This document shows, piece by piece, positions 42,585 to 52,508 of a stretch of 64,000 nt of DNA. The stretch is from Oceanobacillus sp. HTM 045. Lineage in GTDB: Bacteria; Pseudomonadota; Alphaproteobacteria; Rhodobacterales; Rhodobacteraceae. Below the pieces are notes generated by a model that was given only the letters and a program-made list of their open reading frames with translations, had not been told where the DNA came from and searched no databases. The first letter of the stretch is position 1. Every line of letters starts with the position of its first letter. Made by a program: the position numbers and the translations under genes. Where the stretch lies: NCBI GenBank assembly GCA_009733745.1, contig WNWL01000003.1:62001-126000 (forward strand), in the 5' to 3' direction.

Positions 42585-45293
42585 ATGACCGAGACATTGC
42601 CGGACGAGAGCCGCACCGAAACACCGGGAGAGCCGCGGCCTGCCCCGGCGTTGGACGCCCCCTACGCGACCTCCATCGACTGGCTGCAGGACGCGCTCGG
42701 CAGCGACTCCGCGAAGGGCCTCGCCTCCGGCACCGCTGCGCAACGCCTCGCGGAGAACGGCCCCAACGAGATCCGCGGCGAGCCCGAAACGCCCGCATGG
42801 AAGATCCTGCTCCACCAGTTCTCCGGCGCGGTGATCTGGCTCCTGCTCGCCGCCGCGGCGCTCGCGGTATGGATGGGCGAGCATCTCGACGCGCTGGCCA
42901 TCGGCATCGTCCTCGTCGTCAACGCGCTTATCGGTTTCGCGACGGAGCTTCGGGCGCGGAAGTCCATGTCGGCCCTGCGGGCGCTGGTGCGGACCGAGAC
43001 GACCGTGCTGCGCGACGGCAGGTCCCGCCGCATCGACGCGGCGGACCTCGTCCCGGGTGACATCGTCCTGCTGGAAGCGGGCGACCTCGTCCCCGCCGAC
43101 CTCCGCGTCTTCCGCGCCGCGGACCTGCAGGTGGACGAATCCGCCCTCACGGGCGAGTCCATCCCGGTCTCCAAGGAAACCGCCGCCCTCGACCACGGTG
43201 TCTCGGTGGTGGACCAGACCAACATGGTGTTCCGCGGCACCTCCGTCACCCGCGGCAACGGCGCTGGGATCGCGGTCGCAACCGGCCAGAAGACCCGGAT
43301 CGGCGAGATCGCCGACCTCGTCTCGCGCCACCGGGAGGAACGCACCCCGCTGGAGGACCGGCTCGACCGCCTCGGCCGCCAGCTCGCCATCGGCACGCTG
43401 CTCGTGACCGCGATCATCGTGCTGATCGGCCTCGCGCAGGGCCGGGGCCTGCTCCACATGATCGAGACCGGCATCGCGCTGGCCGTCGCGGCGGTCCCCG
43501 AGGGGCTGCCGATCGTCGCCACGCTGGCGCTTGCCCGCGGCATGTGGCGGATGGCGGCGCGCAACGCGCTGATCAACCGGCTGGCCACCGTCGAGACGCT
43601 GGGCTCGACCGACATCCTGCTCACCGACAAGACCGGCACCCTGACCGAGAACAGGATGCACGCGGACCGGTTCATCTTCCCCGACAGCGAATTGACCGTC
43701 GCCGCAGCCGCGGAGACCTCCGCGAACCGCCTGCTCGACCGGGCACTGGAGGTATCCGCCCTCTGCAACAACGCGACGACCGGCCCGGACGGCGCGGAGA
43801 TTGGCGACCCGATCGAGGTGGCGCTACTCCGCGCCGTCGAGGCTGCCGGGCAGGACCCGCACGCAATCCGAGAGGCATGCCCGAGACGCGCCGAGATCCC
43901 TTTCGACGCGGACCGGAAGCTCATGGCCACGGTCCACGAGGGCGCGCGCGGGCACTTCGCCGCCGTGAAGGGCGCGCCGGAGGCCGTGCTGGCCGCATGT
44001 ACCACCCTGCCCGGCCCCGACGGCGCCACGCCGCTCGACGACGCGGGCCGTGAGGCGCTTGCCGCGCTGGCGGATGCCGCGGCGGCGAAGGGCCTGCGCC
44101 TCCTCGGCATCGCGGAGAAGCCGCTGGAAGGACCCGACGATCCGCCCACCGAAGACCTCGCCTTCATCGGCTTCGTCGGCGTGGTCGACCCGCCCCGCCC
44201 GGAAGTGCGCGCCGCGATCGAGGAATGCCGCTCCGCCGGCGTCCGGGTGATCATGGTCACCGGCGACCACGCCGCAACCGCCCGCAGGATCGCGGAAGAC
44301 GTCTCGCTGGTCGGCCCCGACGCGCCGCCCGCTTGCGCCGCCGACGCGATCCCGGACGAAACGTCGCCCTCCGACTCACCTCAAGAGGACGTCACCCGGT
44401 GCCACGTCTTCGCCCGCGTTCCGCCGCACAAGAAGCTCAGGCTGGTCGAACTGCACCAGGCCAACGGCTCCGTCGTCGCGATGACCGGCGACGGCGTCAA
44501 CGACGCCCCGGCGCTCAAGAAGGCCGATATCGGCATCGCGATGGGCCAGCGCGGCACGCAGGTCGCGGCCCAGGCCGCCGACATGATCCTGCGCGACGAC
44601 GCCTTCGGCTCCATCGTCTCCGCGATCCGGCAGGGAAGGATCATCTACGGCAATATCCGCACCCTGATCCGCTACCTGCTGTCCTGCAACATCAGCGAGA
44701 TCCTGACACTCGGCATCGCCACCCTGTCGGGGCTGGCGCTGCCCCTGCTTCCCCTGCAGATCCTGTTCCTGAACCTCGTGACGGACGTGCTGCCCGCCCT
44801 CGCCATTGGCTTCGGCGAGGGGGCGGATGACGTCATGCGCCACGCGCCACGGCGCCGGGACGAGCCGTTGATGGGCCGCCGGCAGTGGTTCCGGGTGGTC
44901 CTGAACGCGCTCCTGCTCGCCGCCGGGAGCCTCGGCGCCTTCCTGTTCACCCTCCGGTCCGGCATGACGGAGGAGGCGAGGACCGTCGCCTTCTTCACCC
45001 TCTGCTACGGCCAGCTCGCCTTCGTCTTCGCGATGCGCGAGGGGAACGAGCCGATCTGGCGAAGCGAGATCACCCGCAACCGCTATGTCTGGCTCGGGAT
45101 CCTCGCCAGCGCCCTCGCCGCCTTCGCCGCCGCGCAGGTGCCGGTCCTCGCCGACATCCTCTCGCTGGTCCCGCTCGGCACGGCGGAATGGCTGACGGTG
45201 CTCTGCGGCACCCTCGCCCCGATCCTCGCGTCGGAACTCATCTGGCACGCCGGGCAAATCGCCGGACAAATCACCGGGCGTCGCCGGGGCTGA
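42585..45293 (+). CDS. Cation-transporting P-type ATPase (type II, calcium-pump-like)
   Basis: A 902-residue P-type ATPase. The actuator motif TGES is at 189-192, PEGLP in transmembrane helix 4 at 305-309, phosphorylated Asp348 in DKTGTLT, and MTGDGVNDAPALKKADIG in the P domain. Helix 6 has NLVTDVLPALAIGFG. The N-terminal cation ATPase domain and PEGLP place it with type II pumps (Ca2+ or related). GGAG lies 8 bases before the ATG. It follows phaC by 95 bases; P-type ATPases often travel with PHA synthase in low-oxygen stress clusters, so co-regulation is plausible. Confidence 0.92.
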   Translation: MTETLPDESRTETPGEPRPAPALDAPYATSIDWLQDALGSDSAKGLASGTAAQRLAENGPNEIRGEPETPAWKILLHQFSGAVIWLLLAAAALAVWMGEHLDALAIGIVLVVNALIGFATELRARKSMSALRALVRTETTVLRDGRSRRIDAADLVPGDIVLLEAGDLVPADLRVFRAADLQVDESALTGESIPVSKETAALDHGVSVVDQTNMVFRGTSVTRGNGAGIAVATGQKTRIGEIADLVSRHREERTPLEDRLDRLGRQLAIGTLLVTAIIVLIGLAQGRGLLHMIETGIALAVAAVPEGLPIVATLALARGMWRMAARNALINRLATVETLGSTDILLTDKTGTLTENRMHADRFIFPDSELTVAAAAETSANRLLDRALEVSALCNNATTGPDGAEIGDPIEVALLRAVEAAGQDPHAIREACPRRAEIPFDADRKLMATVHEGARGHFAAVKGAPEAVLAACTTLPGPDGATPLDDAGREALAALADAAAAKGLRLLGIAEKPLEGPDDPPTEDLAFIGFVGVVDPPRPEVRAAIEECRSAGVRVIMVTGDHAATARRIAEDVSLVGPDAPPACAADAIPDETSPSDSPQEDVTRCHVFARVPPHKKLRLVELHQANGSVVAMTGDGVNDAPALKKADIGIAMGQRGTQVAAQAADMILRDDAFGSIVSAIRQGRIIYGNIRTLIRYLLSCNISEILTLGIATLSGLALPLLPLQILFLNLVTDVLPALAIGFGEGADDVMRHAPRRRDEPLMGRRQWFRVVLNALLLAAGSLGAFLFTLRSGMTEEARTVAFFTLCYGQLAFVFAMREGNEPIWRSEITRNRYVWLGILASALAAFAAAQVPVLADILSLVPLGTAEWLTVLCGTLAPILASELIWHAGQIAGQITGRRRG

Positions 45294-45374
45294 CGGCGCA
45301 ACCACAGCCGTCCCGGAAGGGCCGCTGCATCTCTCGATTATCGCTGGAACAGTGGGGCGTCTCTGCGGGGAGAC

Positions 45375-45450
45375 TGGTGCCGGTGAAGGGACTCGAACCC
45401 CCGACCCCATCATTACGAATGACGTGCTCTACCAGCTGAGCTACACCGGC
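45375..45450 (-). tRNA. tRNA-Thr (anticodon CGT)
   Basis: Read on the minus strand it forms a full cloverleaf: 7-bp acceptor GCCGGTG/CACCGGC, D arm GCTC...GAGC, anticodon stem CGTCA/TGATG around loop TTCGTAA (anticodon CGT, reading ACG), and T arm GGGGG-TTCGAGT-CCCTT. Discriminator A and an encoded CCA end are present. The plus-strand P-type ATPase ends 81 bases away and hemY ends 90 bases away. Confidence 0.96.
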
Positions 45451-45540
45451 GTCGTGGCGCTCCGGGGCGCCACCGGCGCTTCCCTACACGGTGGAGCGCC
45501 GGGATTCAAACGAATTTCGCGGCTTTCCGCCCGCTTCCGG

Positions 45541-46887
45541 TCAGGCGGCGGGCTTGGTTTCGACCGGCTCCGATCCGTCGCCCTGCTCCGGCTCGTCCGG
45601 TACATCCTCCGAAGCCGCCTCGCCGACGATCAGCGGCAGCATCGCCGCCTGGCCGACGGTCGGCCCGGTCCCCTCGGACGTGCCGATGGCCCGCGCCAGC
45701 CAGCCGCGCACCTCCGCCTCGGGCGCGCCCTCGGCCCGCGCGATGGCCGCCATGATCGCGCAGGTCCGCGGCGACATCTCCACCTCCTCGACCTGGCCGA
45801 TGGCCTTGCGCGCCGCCGGCAGGTCGCCCGCCGCCAGCGCCAGCTCGGCGCGCAGGTAGCGGCTTTCCGGGTGCATCGGATTGGCCTCGTAGAGCCGCTC
45901 GAACCGCTGGCGGCGCTCCTCCGGCGACTCCTCCGCCTCGATGGCGGCGAAGGCGGCGGCGAGGTCCGGGTGCGGCGCCGCGCGCCATGCCTCGGTGACC
46001 ATCCGCGCCGCGATCCGGCGGGAGCCCGACTCGGTCAGGTGCCGCGCGGCGGCAACAACCGCTTCCACGTTCGACGGGTCGCGCTTGGCCGCCTCGATCG
46101 CCAGCTTGCGGGCGTGCTCCACCTCGCCGAGATCCTCGGCCTGCCGCGATTCCTCCAGCGTGATGACCGCCTCGCGGCGCATCGCCTCGGCCTTGTCGAT
46201 GATCCCCGCGCGGCGCTCGGCGGTGACGGCGCGGCGCGCCTCGTCCCACTTGCCCTCGGCAAGCTGCAGGTCGTGGTAGATCTCCAGCACTTCCGGGTCG
46301 TCCGGCGCCAGCGTCATCGCGCGTTCCGCGAGCTTGGCCGCGCGCGAGGTCTCGCCCGCCGCGACCGCCTGCCCGAGCAGGCCCTTCACGCCGATCAGCT
46401 GCGTCTCCCGCTCGCCCGCCAGCGCGCGCCAGTAGGTCCGCGCACGGGCATCGTCGCCGGCCAGCGTCGCGGCCTGCGCGTTCAGCAGGCGGGTCAGGTC
46501 GGGCCGCTGCAGCAACCGCTCCGCCCGCTCGGCCTTGGCCCGCGCCGTGGCGGCGTCGCCCGAGGCCAGCGCCAGCATCCCCTGGGTCAGCGCCTCCATC
46601 CCGCGCCGCTCGCGCGAGCGGTCGAAGAACCGGCTCACCGCGTTCTCGTCGCCGGTCAGGAACCGGATGAAGGCGATCGCCAGCCCGGTGATCTTGAACA
46701 GCACCACCAGCACGAAGCAGATGGCGAGGATCGCGAGGACGAATTCCAGCGCCGTCACCGGCGGGTATTCCTTTCCGCCCCAGGTGATCGTGATGCCGCC
46801 GGGATTGGCGATCAGGAAGGTCGCGCCCCAGGCGAGCGCCGCGATGACGGCGCCGAAGATCAGGACGCGCAGGATTGATCCGAGCAT
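45541..46887 (-). CDS. hemY: HemY-like membrane protein with TPR repeats
   Basis: A 448-residue protein of the HemY N-terminal domain family. Two membrane helices lie at about 5-25 and 48-72 (FVLAILAICFVLVVLFKITGL), with ITITWGGKEY between them. TPR-like helical repeats fill the rest, and a Pro/Glu-rich tail ends it. This is the proteobacterial HemY of unclear function linked to haem synthesis, not protoporphyrinogen oxidase. It follows the Mic60-like gene by 14 bases, in one unit with hemD. Confidence 0.9.
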   Translation of the reverse strand: MLGSILRVLIFGAVIAALAWGATFLIANPGGITITWGGKEYPPVTALEFVLAILAICFVLVVLFKITGLAIAFIRFLTGDENAVSRFFDRSRERRGMEALTQGMLALASGDAATARAKAERAERLLQRPDLTRLLNAQAATLAGDDARARTYWRALAGERETQLIGVKGLLGQAVAAGETSRAAKLAERAMTLAPDDPEVLEIYHDLQLAEGKWDEARRAVTAERRAGIIDKAEAMRREAVITLEESRQAEDLGEVEHARKLAIEAAKRDPSNVEAVVAAARHLTESGSRRIAARMVTEAWRAAPHPDLAAAFAAIEAEESPEERRQRFERLYEANPMHPESRYLRAELALAAGDLPAARKAIGQVEEVEMSPRTCAIMAAIARAEGAPEAEVRGWLARAIGTSEGTGPTVGQAAMLPLIVGEAASEDVPDEPEQGDGSEPVETKPAA

Positions 46888-46901
46888 GGCTCCCCCTCCC
46901 C

Positions 46902-48398
46902 TCAGCCGTTCGCTTCGATTTCGGCGAGATAGTCGCCGAGCGCCGCCTCCGCGGCCACGCGGGCGCGCAGACGTTCGAGCCAGTCGCCCAGCGCCGCCTT
47001 GGCCGCGTCGGGCAGCGTCTCCGCCTCGGCCAGCGCGGCGGCGAGATCGTCTTCCTTCACCCGCGCCTCGACCCGCGACAGGATCGCGCCGGGTTCGTCG
47101 CCCTCGGTCTCCTCCACCGGGCGCCCGGTGAAGCGCGAGGCGAGCCAGGTCTCGGCATTGGCGATGAGGCCCGGATCCTCGCCCTGCTCCGCGGCGATAA
47201 CCGCGGCAATGGCCTCGTGCGCCTTCTCGGAGAGCGCGTTGCGCAGCACGTTGGTCCGCACCAGCCCGTCGGCGGCGGCGGCGCGCAGCGCCTCCGGCGC
47301 GGCGGTGCCGGAGACGGCCTCCACCTCGTCGAGCGCCTCCGCGTAGGCCGCGCCCGAGGCGACCGCGCCCGCGAGATTCGCGCTGGCCCGCGCCAGCGCA
47401 GCCTGCCGCGCCGCCTGCTCTGCCGCCGCGGCGGCAGCCTCCTGTTCGGCGGCGGCGCTGTCGAGGCGGGACTCCGCGGCATCGACGCGCGAGACCAGCG
47501 CATCGACCGCCGTTTTCGGCGCCAGATTGCCGATATCGGCCTGCAGCTTCTCGATCCGGCTGGTGATGGAGGCGATCGCCGCCGACATCTCCGGCGTCGT
47601 CGCCGTGCCGCCCGACGTTCCGGCGGACGCCGCCGCGTCGGCCAGCGCGGTCTGGAGCGACTTCAACTCGTCGCGCACGCTGGCGACGCCCGTCTCCGTC
47701 CCCTCGATCCGCGGCGCGAGCTTTGCAAAGTCGGCGGAGAGCGCGTCGAAATCCGAACGCAGCCCGGCCAGCGCCTCGGCCGGGCCGGCGGCGGCGTTCA
47801 GCACCGCCTCATCGGTGGCGGCGAGATCCTTGGTCAGCGCGTCGATCTGCGCCTTCAGCGCCGCGCGCTCGGCGGCAGCGGCCTCGCGCTCGGCATCGAA
47901 GGCCGCCTGCAGCGCCGCAACCTCGTCCTGCGCCATCTGGGCGGCGGGCACGAGATACTTGGCGATGGAATTGGGCAGGTAGGGCGCGATCTTCGGCGCG
48001 GCCCAGACCGCGAGCCCGAAGCCGATCAGCAGCACCACGAGGAAACGCAGCGCCCGGCCCGCGAGGGTGGGGCCGGCGTGTTCTTCCTCCGCGTGCTCCT
48101 CCTCCGCCGCGTGGGCTGCGGTGGCCTCGGGCTCCGGTTCGGGTTCTGGCTCGGGGTCAGGCTCCCAGACCTCCGGCTCCTCGTCCTTCCGCGGATCGTC
48201 CTTCGGCAGATCCTCCTTCGGCTCATCTGCGCCGGTTTCGGTCTCGTTTTCGGCAGGGTCTCCGACCTTGTCGTCGGCCTTGCCGGGCGCATCCGCGCCG
48301 GATGCCTCCGCCTCGCCCCCGGGAACGGGATCCTCCGCCTTGCCGACGCCGGCGTCTTCCTGAGCGTCCTCGGTCTCCGGCTTGCGGGGATCGTTCAT
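46902..48398 (-). CDS. Mic60/mitofilin-like inner-membrane protein
   Basis: A 498-residue protein with an acidic, Pro/Glu-rich, disordered N-terminus (about 1-105), one membrane helix (LRFLVVLLIGFGLAVWAAPKI), a long coiled-coil region (about 150-320) and a C-terminal helical mitofilin-type domain ending LGDWLERLRARVA. This architecture and its place between hemD and hemY match alphaproteobacterial Mic60, which bends intracytoplasmic or inner membranes. The ATG at 48398 has GGAGG 9 bases upstream; the frame to 48446 is less likely. The identification rests on architecture and synteny. Confidence 0.85.
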   Translation of the reverse strand: MNDPRKPETEDAQEDAGVGKAEDPVPGGEAEASGADAPGKADDKVGDPAENETETGADEPKEDLPKDDPRKDEEPEVWEPDPEPEPEPEPEATAAHAAEEEHAEEEHAGPTLAGRALRFLVVLLIGFGLAVWAAPKIAPYLPNSIAKYLVPAAQMAQDEVAALQAAFDAEREAAAAERAALKAQIDALTKDLAATDEAVLNAAAGPAEALAGLRSDFDALSADFAKLAPRIEGTETGVASVRDELKSLQTALADAAASAGTSGGTATTPEMSAAIASITSRIEKLQADIGNLAPKTAVDALVSRVDAAESRLDSAAAEQEAAAAAAEQAARQAALARASANLAGAVASGAAYAEALDEVEAVSGTAAPEALRAAAADGLVRTNVLRNALSEKAHEAIAAVIAAEQGEDPGLIANAETWLASRFTGRPVEETEGDEPGAILSRVEARVKEDDLAAALAEAETLPDAAKAALGDWLERLRARVAAEAALGDYLAEIEANG

Positions 48399-48497
48399 AA
48401 GGCAGGTCCTCCCGTGCGGGCAGTGCTCGCGTGTTGCCGCCGCCACTGTCGTCGCGTGGCGAATCCGGACGAGGGGAATCTATTTATGCCCGGACCC

Positions 48498-49214
48498 TCA
48501 AACAACGCTTTTCCCGGCAGATTGTTGCAATGCGGCGAATTGCTCGCGGATGGCGGCGCACATCCCGTCGCGGTCCGGGACCGTTGCCCGCGCGACGGGC
48601 GCGAATCCGGCCTCTTCCAGCGGCCCGGCGGCGGCGTCGCTGATCGCCACCGCGGCGCGCACCTGCCCCGCCCCGACATGCCGCGCGACGATCCGCGCTC
48701 CCCGCGCCGACCAGGCAGTGACGATCCAGACCCCGCCCGCCTCCAGCGCGCGGGCGATGTCGGGCGGCGGCGGGCCGGTCTCCTCCGCGGCGTAGACCAC
48801 CGCCTCGCGGACCTCCAGCCCGTCCCCCTCCAGCGCCGCGCGCAGGTCGGCCGAGATGTCGGCGCCACGGGCATAGAGCATCCTGCGCGGCGCACCGGCG
48901 CGCAGGTCGGCCAGCAGGTCCGCCGCGGTGCCTCCAGCCTCGTGAACCGGCACGAAGCCCGCCGCTCGCGCCGCCGCCGCCGTGGCGGGGCCGACGCACC
49001 ATGCCGGCCCCTCCGCCCGCCCGCCGGCGCCGAGGAACCCCGCCACCCCGTGGCGCGAGGTGAAGACCACCGCCTCCGCCTCCGGTAGCGCCGCCGCGCG
49101 ATGCGCGATCCGCGTGACCTCCCATGTCAGGCAGGGAATCGGCGCCAGTTCCTCCGCAACCGCGCGGCTCTCCGGCGCGGGGCGCGTCAGCAGCACCGCG
49201 CCCGCGGCGCTCAT
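48498..49214 (-). CDS. hemD: Uroporphyrinogen-III synthase
   Basis: A 238-residue HemD-like protein with the two-lobed fold: [14 protein letters not shown] near 70, [16 protein letters not shown] near 90, [13 protein letters not shown] near 132, and [11 protein letters not shown] near 164. It closes hydroxymethylbilane to uroporphyrinogen III in tetrapyrrole synthesis. Sequence conservation in HemD is low, so synteny (overlap of 4 bases with hemC) is an important support. It is followed by the Mic60-like and hemY genes. Confidence 0.93.
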   Translation of the reverse strand: MSAAGAVLLTRPAPESRAVAEELAPIPCLTWEVTRIAHRAAALPEAEAVVFTSRHGVAGFLGAGGRAEGPAWCVGPATAAAARAAGFVPVHEAGGTAADLLADLRAGAPRRMLYARGADISADLRAALEGDGLEVREAVVYAAEETGPPPPDIARALEAGGVWIVTAWSARGARIVARHVGAGQVRAAVAISDAAAGPLEEAGFAPVARATVPDRDGMCAAIREQFAALQQSAGKSVV

Positions 49215-50134
49215 GCCTCGAAGAACCCCGGCCCGGCGCGGCCGCGCAGCTCTTCCGCCGCGTCCAGCCCCATCGCCGCGGCGTCGGAGACCGGGCCGTT
49301 GCGCTCCGTCGCGATCCGCTCCGAGCCGTCGGGCCGGACGATCTCGCCGCGGAACCGCATCCGGTCGCCGTCCAGTTCCGCCAGCCCACCGATCGGCGTG
49401 CGGCAGGACCCGTCGAGCGCGGCGAGGAACGCCCGCTCGGCGGCAAGCTGGATCACCGTGCCCGTGTCGTTGATCGGCGCGAGCAGCGCCCGCGTGGCCT
49501 CGTCGCCGATCCGCGTCTCGACCCCGATGGCGCCCTGGGCCACCGCGGGCAGCATCTCGTCCGGGCTCATCGGCTGCGTGATCGCGTCTTCCATGCCCAG
49601 CCGTTTCAGCCCGGCGCAGGCGAGGAAGGTCGCGGCCACCGAGCCCGCTTCCAGCTTGGCCAGCCGCGTCTGCACGTTGCCGCGGAAGATCGCCGTCTTG
49701 AGGTCGGGGCGCAGGTGAAGCGCCTGCGCCTGCCGCCGCAGCGACGAGGTGCCCAGCACCGCCCCTTGCGGCAGGTCGGCGAAGGTCGCGAACTCGTGGC
49801 TCATGAAGGCGTCGCGCACGTCCTCCCGCGGCAGCAGGGCGGAGATCTCCAGCCCCTCCGGCAGCACGGTCGGCATGTCCTTCATCGAGTGCACCGCGAG
49901 GTCGATCCGCCCGTCGAACAGCGCCTCCTCGATCTCCTTGGTGAACAGCCCCTTGCCGCCGATCTCGCCCAGCGGGCGGTCGGTCACCCGGTCGCCGGTG
50001 GTCTTGATGACCTCCACCGCGAAGGCGTCGATCGGAAGCCCGTGCGCCGCCATCAGCCTGTCGCGGGTCTCGTAGGCCTGCAGCAGCGCGAGCTTCGAGC
50101 CACGGGTCCCGATGCGGATGGGTGTTGCGGTCAT
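49211..50134 (-). CDS. hemC: Hydroxymethylbilane synthase (porphobilinogen deaminase)
   Basis: A 307-residue Hem[16 protein letters not shown] at the N-terminus, VHSMKDMPT near 83, [11 protein letters not shown] near 130, [12 protein letters not shown], and [15 protein letters not shown] with the Cys that holds the dipyrromethane cofactor. It polymerises four porphobilinogens. The start at 50134 is the only one giving this N-terminus; the very long open frame to 51436 is antisense to tsaD and is rejected. It overlaps hemD by 4 bases (ATGA) and is divergent from tsaD. Confidence 0.95.
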   Translation of the reverse strand: MTATPIRIGTRGSKLALLQAYETRDRLMAAHGLPIDAFAVEVIKTTGDRVTDRPLGEIGGKGLFTKEIEEALFDGRIDLAVHSMKDMPTVLPEGLEISALLPREDVRDAFMSHEFATFADLPQGAVLGTSSLRRQAQALHLRPDLKTAIFRGNVQTRLAKLEAGSVAATFLACAGLKRLGMEDAITQPMSPDEMLPAVAQGAIGVETRIGDEATRALLAPINDTGTVIQLAAERAFLAALDGSCRTPIGGLAELDGDRMRFRGEIVRPDGSERIATERNGPVSDAAAMGLDAAEELRGRAGPGFFEA

Positions 50135-50224
50135 GTTGCTTTCCGGGGTTGCGGGGTGATATTCGGCGACGCGCCCTTCGTATCCCGCACGCGGCGCACG
50201 TGCAACGCGGCCAGGACGGACAGG

Positions 50225-51334
50225 ATGCCTCCCCTCACCCTGCTCGGCATCGAGGCGAGCTGCGACGAGACCGCGGCTGCCGTGGTCCGTACCGCGGGGG
50301 CGGACGGGCCGGGCGAGGTTCTCGCCAACGCCGTCTTCGGGCAGGAGGACCTGCACGCCGCGTTCGGCGGCGTCGTCCCCGAGATCGCCGCCCGCGCCCA
50401 TGCCGAGCGGCTGGACCTCGTCACCGAGCGCGCGCTGGCCGAGGCGGGGTTGCCCCTTTCCGCGATGGACGCCATCGCCGTCACCGCCGGGCCGGGCCTG
50501 ATCGGCGGCGTGCTGGCGGGCGTGATGTTCGCCAAAGGGCTGGCCAAGGCCACCGGACTGCCGCTCGTCGGCGTGAACCACCTCGAAGGCCACGCGCTGA
50601 CGCCTAGGCTCACCGATGGCCTCGCCTATCCCTACCTGCTGCTGCTCGTCTCCGGCGGGCATTGCCAGCTTGTCGAGGTCGCGGGGCTGGGCGACTACCG
50701 CCGCCTCGGCGGCACAATCGACGACGCGCCGGGCGAGGCGTTCGACAAGGTGGCGAAGATGCTCGGCCTCGGCTTCCCCGGCGGCCCGGAGGTGGAGCGC
50801 CACGCCGCGAGCGGCGACCCGGCGCGCTTCGCCTTCCCCCGCCCGCTGCTTGACCGCGAGGGCTGCGACCTGTCCTTCTCCGGCCTCAAGACCGCGCTGC
50901 GCCGCGCCCGCGACGAGCTGTCGGAGGCGCAGGGCGGGCTCACCCGGCAGGACGTGGCCGATCTCTGCGCCTCCTTCCAGGCCGCCGCGGGCGAGGCGCT
51001 GGCCGAGAAGACCCGCCGCGCCTGCGCCCTGTTCCGTAGCCGCCACCCCGAAAAGAACCATCCCGGCGCGGGCCGCCTCGCCGCGGCCGGGGGCGTCGCC
51101 GCCAACCGCGAACTGCGCGCCCGGCTGGAGCAGGCCGCGGCGGGCGAGGGCTTCACCCTCACCGCCCCGCCGCTGAAGCTCTGCACCGACAACGGCGCGA
51201 TGATCGCCTGGGCGGGGCTGGAACGCTTCGCCGCCTTCGGCGCGTCGGAGACCGTCTCGGCCCGCCCCCGCTGGCCGCTGGACGAGGACGCCACGCCGAT
51301 GCTCGGTTCCGGCAAGCGCGGGGCCAAGGCATGA
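50225..51334 (+). CDS. tsaD: tRNA N6-adenosine threonylcarbamoyltransferase
   Basis: A 369-residue Kae1/Tsa[17 protein letters not shown] at the N-terminus, [17 protein letters not shown], metal-binding [43 protein letters not shown], and [16 protein letters not shown]. It makes the t6A37 modification of ANN-decoding tRNAs together with TsaB, TsaC and TsaE. The ATG at 50225 gives the normal N-terminus; the longer frame from 49124 lies antisense to hemC. It overlaps gpsA by 4 bases. Confidence 0.96.
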   Translation: MPPLTLLGIEASCDETAAAVVRTAGADGPGEVLANAVFGQEDLHAAFGGVVPEIAARAHAERLDLVTERALAEAGLPLSAMDAIAVTAGPGLIGGVLAGVMFAKGLAKATGLPLVGVNHLEGHALTPRLTDGLAYPYLLLLVSGGHCQLVEVAGLGDYRRLGGTIDDAPGEAFDKVAKMLGLGFPGGPEVERHAASGDPARFAFPRPLLDREGCDLSFSGLKTALRRARDELSEAQGGLTRQDVADLCASFQAAAGEALAEKTRRACALFRSRHPEKNHPGAGRLAAAGGVAANRELRARLEQAAAGEGFTLTAPPLKLCTDNGAMIAWAGLERFAAFGASETVSARPRWPLDEDATPMLGSGKRGAKA

Positions 51335-52221
51335 TCGCGATCCTCGGCCGCGGCGCATGGGGGCAGGCGCTCGGCGCGACGCTGTCGCAGGCGGGCCGCG
51401 AGGTGCGCTTCTGGACCCGCGGCGACGATCCATCATGGCTGGCAGGTGCCCGCACCGTCATCGCCGCCGTGCCCGCGCAGGCGACGCGCGAGGTGCTGGC
51501 GCATCTGCACGACCATCTCGACCCCAGTGCATGGCTCGTCCTTACCGCCAAGGGGCTGGAAAAGCGCACCATGGCGCTCCAGACCGGCATCGCGCAGGCC
51601 GCCGCTCCGCGCCTGAAACCGGCCGTCCTCACCGGCCCCAGCTTCGCCGCCGACCTCTCGCGCGGGCTGCCCACCGCGGTCACGCTGGCGACGAGGGAGC
51701 CCGGTGCGGAGGCGTTGCAGGAGACGCTCGCCACCCCCTCGCTCCGCCCCTACCTGTCGCACGACCCGGTCGGCGCGCAGCTTGGCGGGGCGCTCAAGAA
51801 CGTCGTCGCCATCGCCTGCGGCGCGGCCATCGGCGCCGGCTACGGCGAAAGCGCCCGCGCCGCGCTGATGACCCGCGGCTTCGCCGAGATGACCCGCCTC
51901 GGCACGGCGCTGGGGGCCGAGCCGGAAACCCTCGCCGGCCTCTCCGGCCTCGGCGACCTGGCGCTGACCTGCGCCTCCTCCCAGTCACGCAACTACGCCC
52001 TCGGCCTCGCCATCGGCGCGGGCCGCACGCCCGGCGAGGCGAGCGGCGACGGGCGCACCTACGAGGGTCTAGCGACCGCGTCGGAGGCGGTGAGCCTCGC
52101 CCGCGCGAAGGGCGTCGAGGCCCCCGTCGCCGAAGTTACCGCCGCGCTGGTGGCGGGCAACCTCACCCCCGCCGCGGCATTCGGCGCCCTGTTCAACCGC
52201 CCGCTGCGGCGGGAAACCTGA
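51331..52221 (+). CDS. gpsA: Glycerol-3-phosphate dehydrogenase [NAD(P)+]
   Basis: A 296-residue GpsA: N-terminal NAD motif [44 protein letters not shown], catalytic Lys in [13 protein letters not shown], and [18 protein letters not shown]. It makes sn-glycerol 3-phosphate for phospholipid synthesis. Its start is inside the tsaD stop (ATGA overlap). Slightly shorter than many GpsA proteins (about 330) but complete in motifs. Confidence 0.95.
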   Translation: MIAILGRGAWGQALGATLSQAGREVRFWTRGDDPSWLAGARTVIAAVPAQATREVLAHLHDHLDPSAWLVLTAKGLEKRTMALQTGIAQAAAPRLKPAVLTGPSFAADLSRGLPTAVTLATREPGAEALQETLATPSLRPYLSHDPVGAQLGGALKNVVAIACGAAIGAGYGESARAALMTRGFAEMTRLGTALGAEPETLAGLSGLGDLALTCASSQSRNYALGLAIGAGRTPGEASGDGRTYEGLATASEAVSLARAKGVEAPVAEVTAALVAGNLTPAAAFGALFNRPLRRET

Positions 52222-52238
52222 CGACAAGGAGAAACCCC

Positions 52239-52508
52239 ATGCATCACGTCCTGATCTGCCGCGACAAGCCCGGCCATCTCGAGGTTCGCAAGGCCAACCG
52301 CGACGCGCATATCGCGCATATCAAGGGCTCCGACGGCGCCATCATCGCCGCCGGGCCGCTGTTGGACGATGCCGGCGAGATGTGCGGCTCGCTGCTGATC
52401 TACGAGGGCGACCGCGCGGCCGCCGAGGCCTGGGCCGCCGCCGATCCCTACGCCGCCGCTGGCCTGTTCGAGAGCGTCGAGATCAGCGCCTGGAAGAAGG
52501 TGGTGTGA
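52239..52508 (+). CDS. YciI-like protein
   Basis: An 89-residue YCII-domain protein of the ferredoxin-like dimeric alpha+beta-barrel type: MHHVLICRDKPGHLEVR, RDAHIAHIKGSDGAIIAAGP, and ADPYAAAGLFESVEISAW. The His of the conserved AHIAHI segment and the Asp of ADPY are the family's putative active-site residues. The function of this family is unclear. AAGGAG lies 8 bases upstream. It is 17 bases after gpsA and ends overlapping the next start (GTGA). Confidence 0.9.
   Translation: MHHVLICRDKPGHLEVRKANRDAHIAHIKGSDGAIIAAGPLLDDAGEMCGSLLIYEGDRAAAEAWAAADPYAAAGLFESVEISAWKKVV

Noticed and set aside
50135-51436. Extension of hemC to 51436 on the minus strand
   Set aside because: The added 434 codons are antisense to tsaD and gpsA and lack protein-like composition; the HemC N-terminus begins clearly at 50134.
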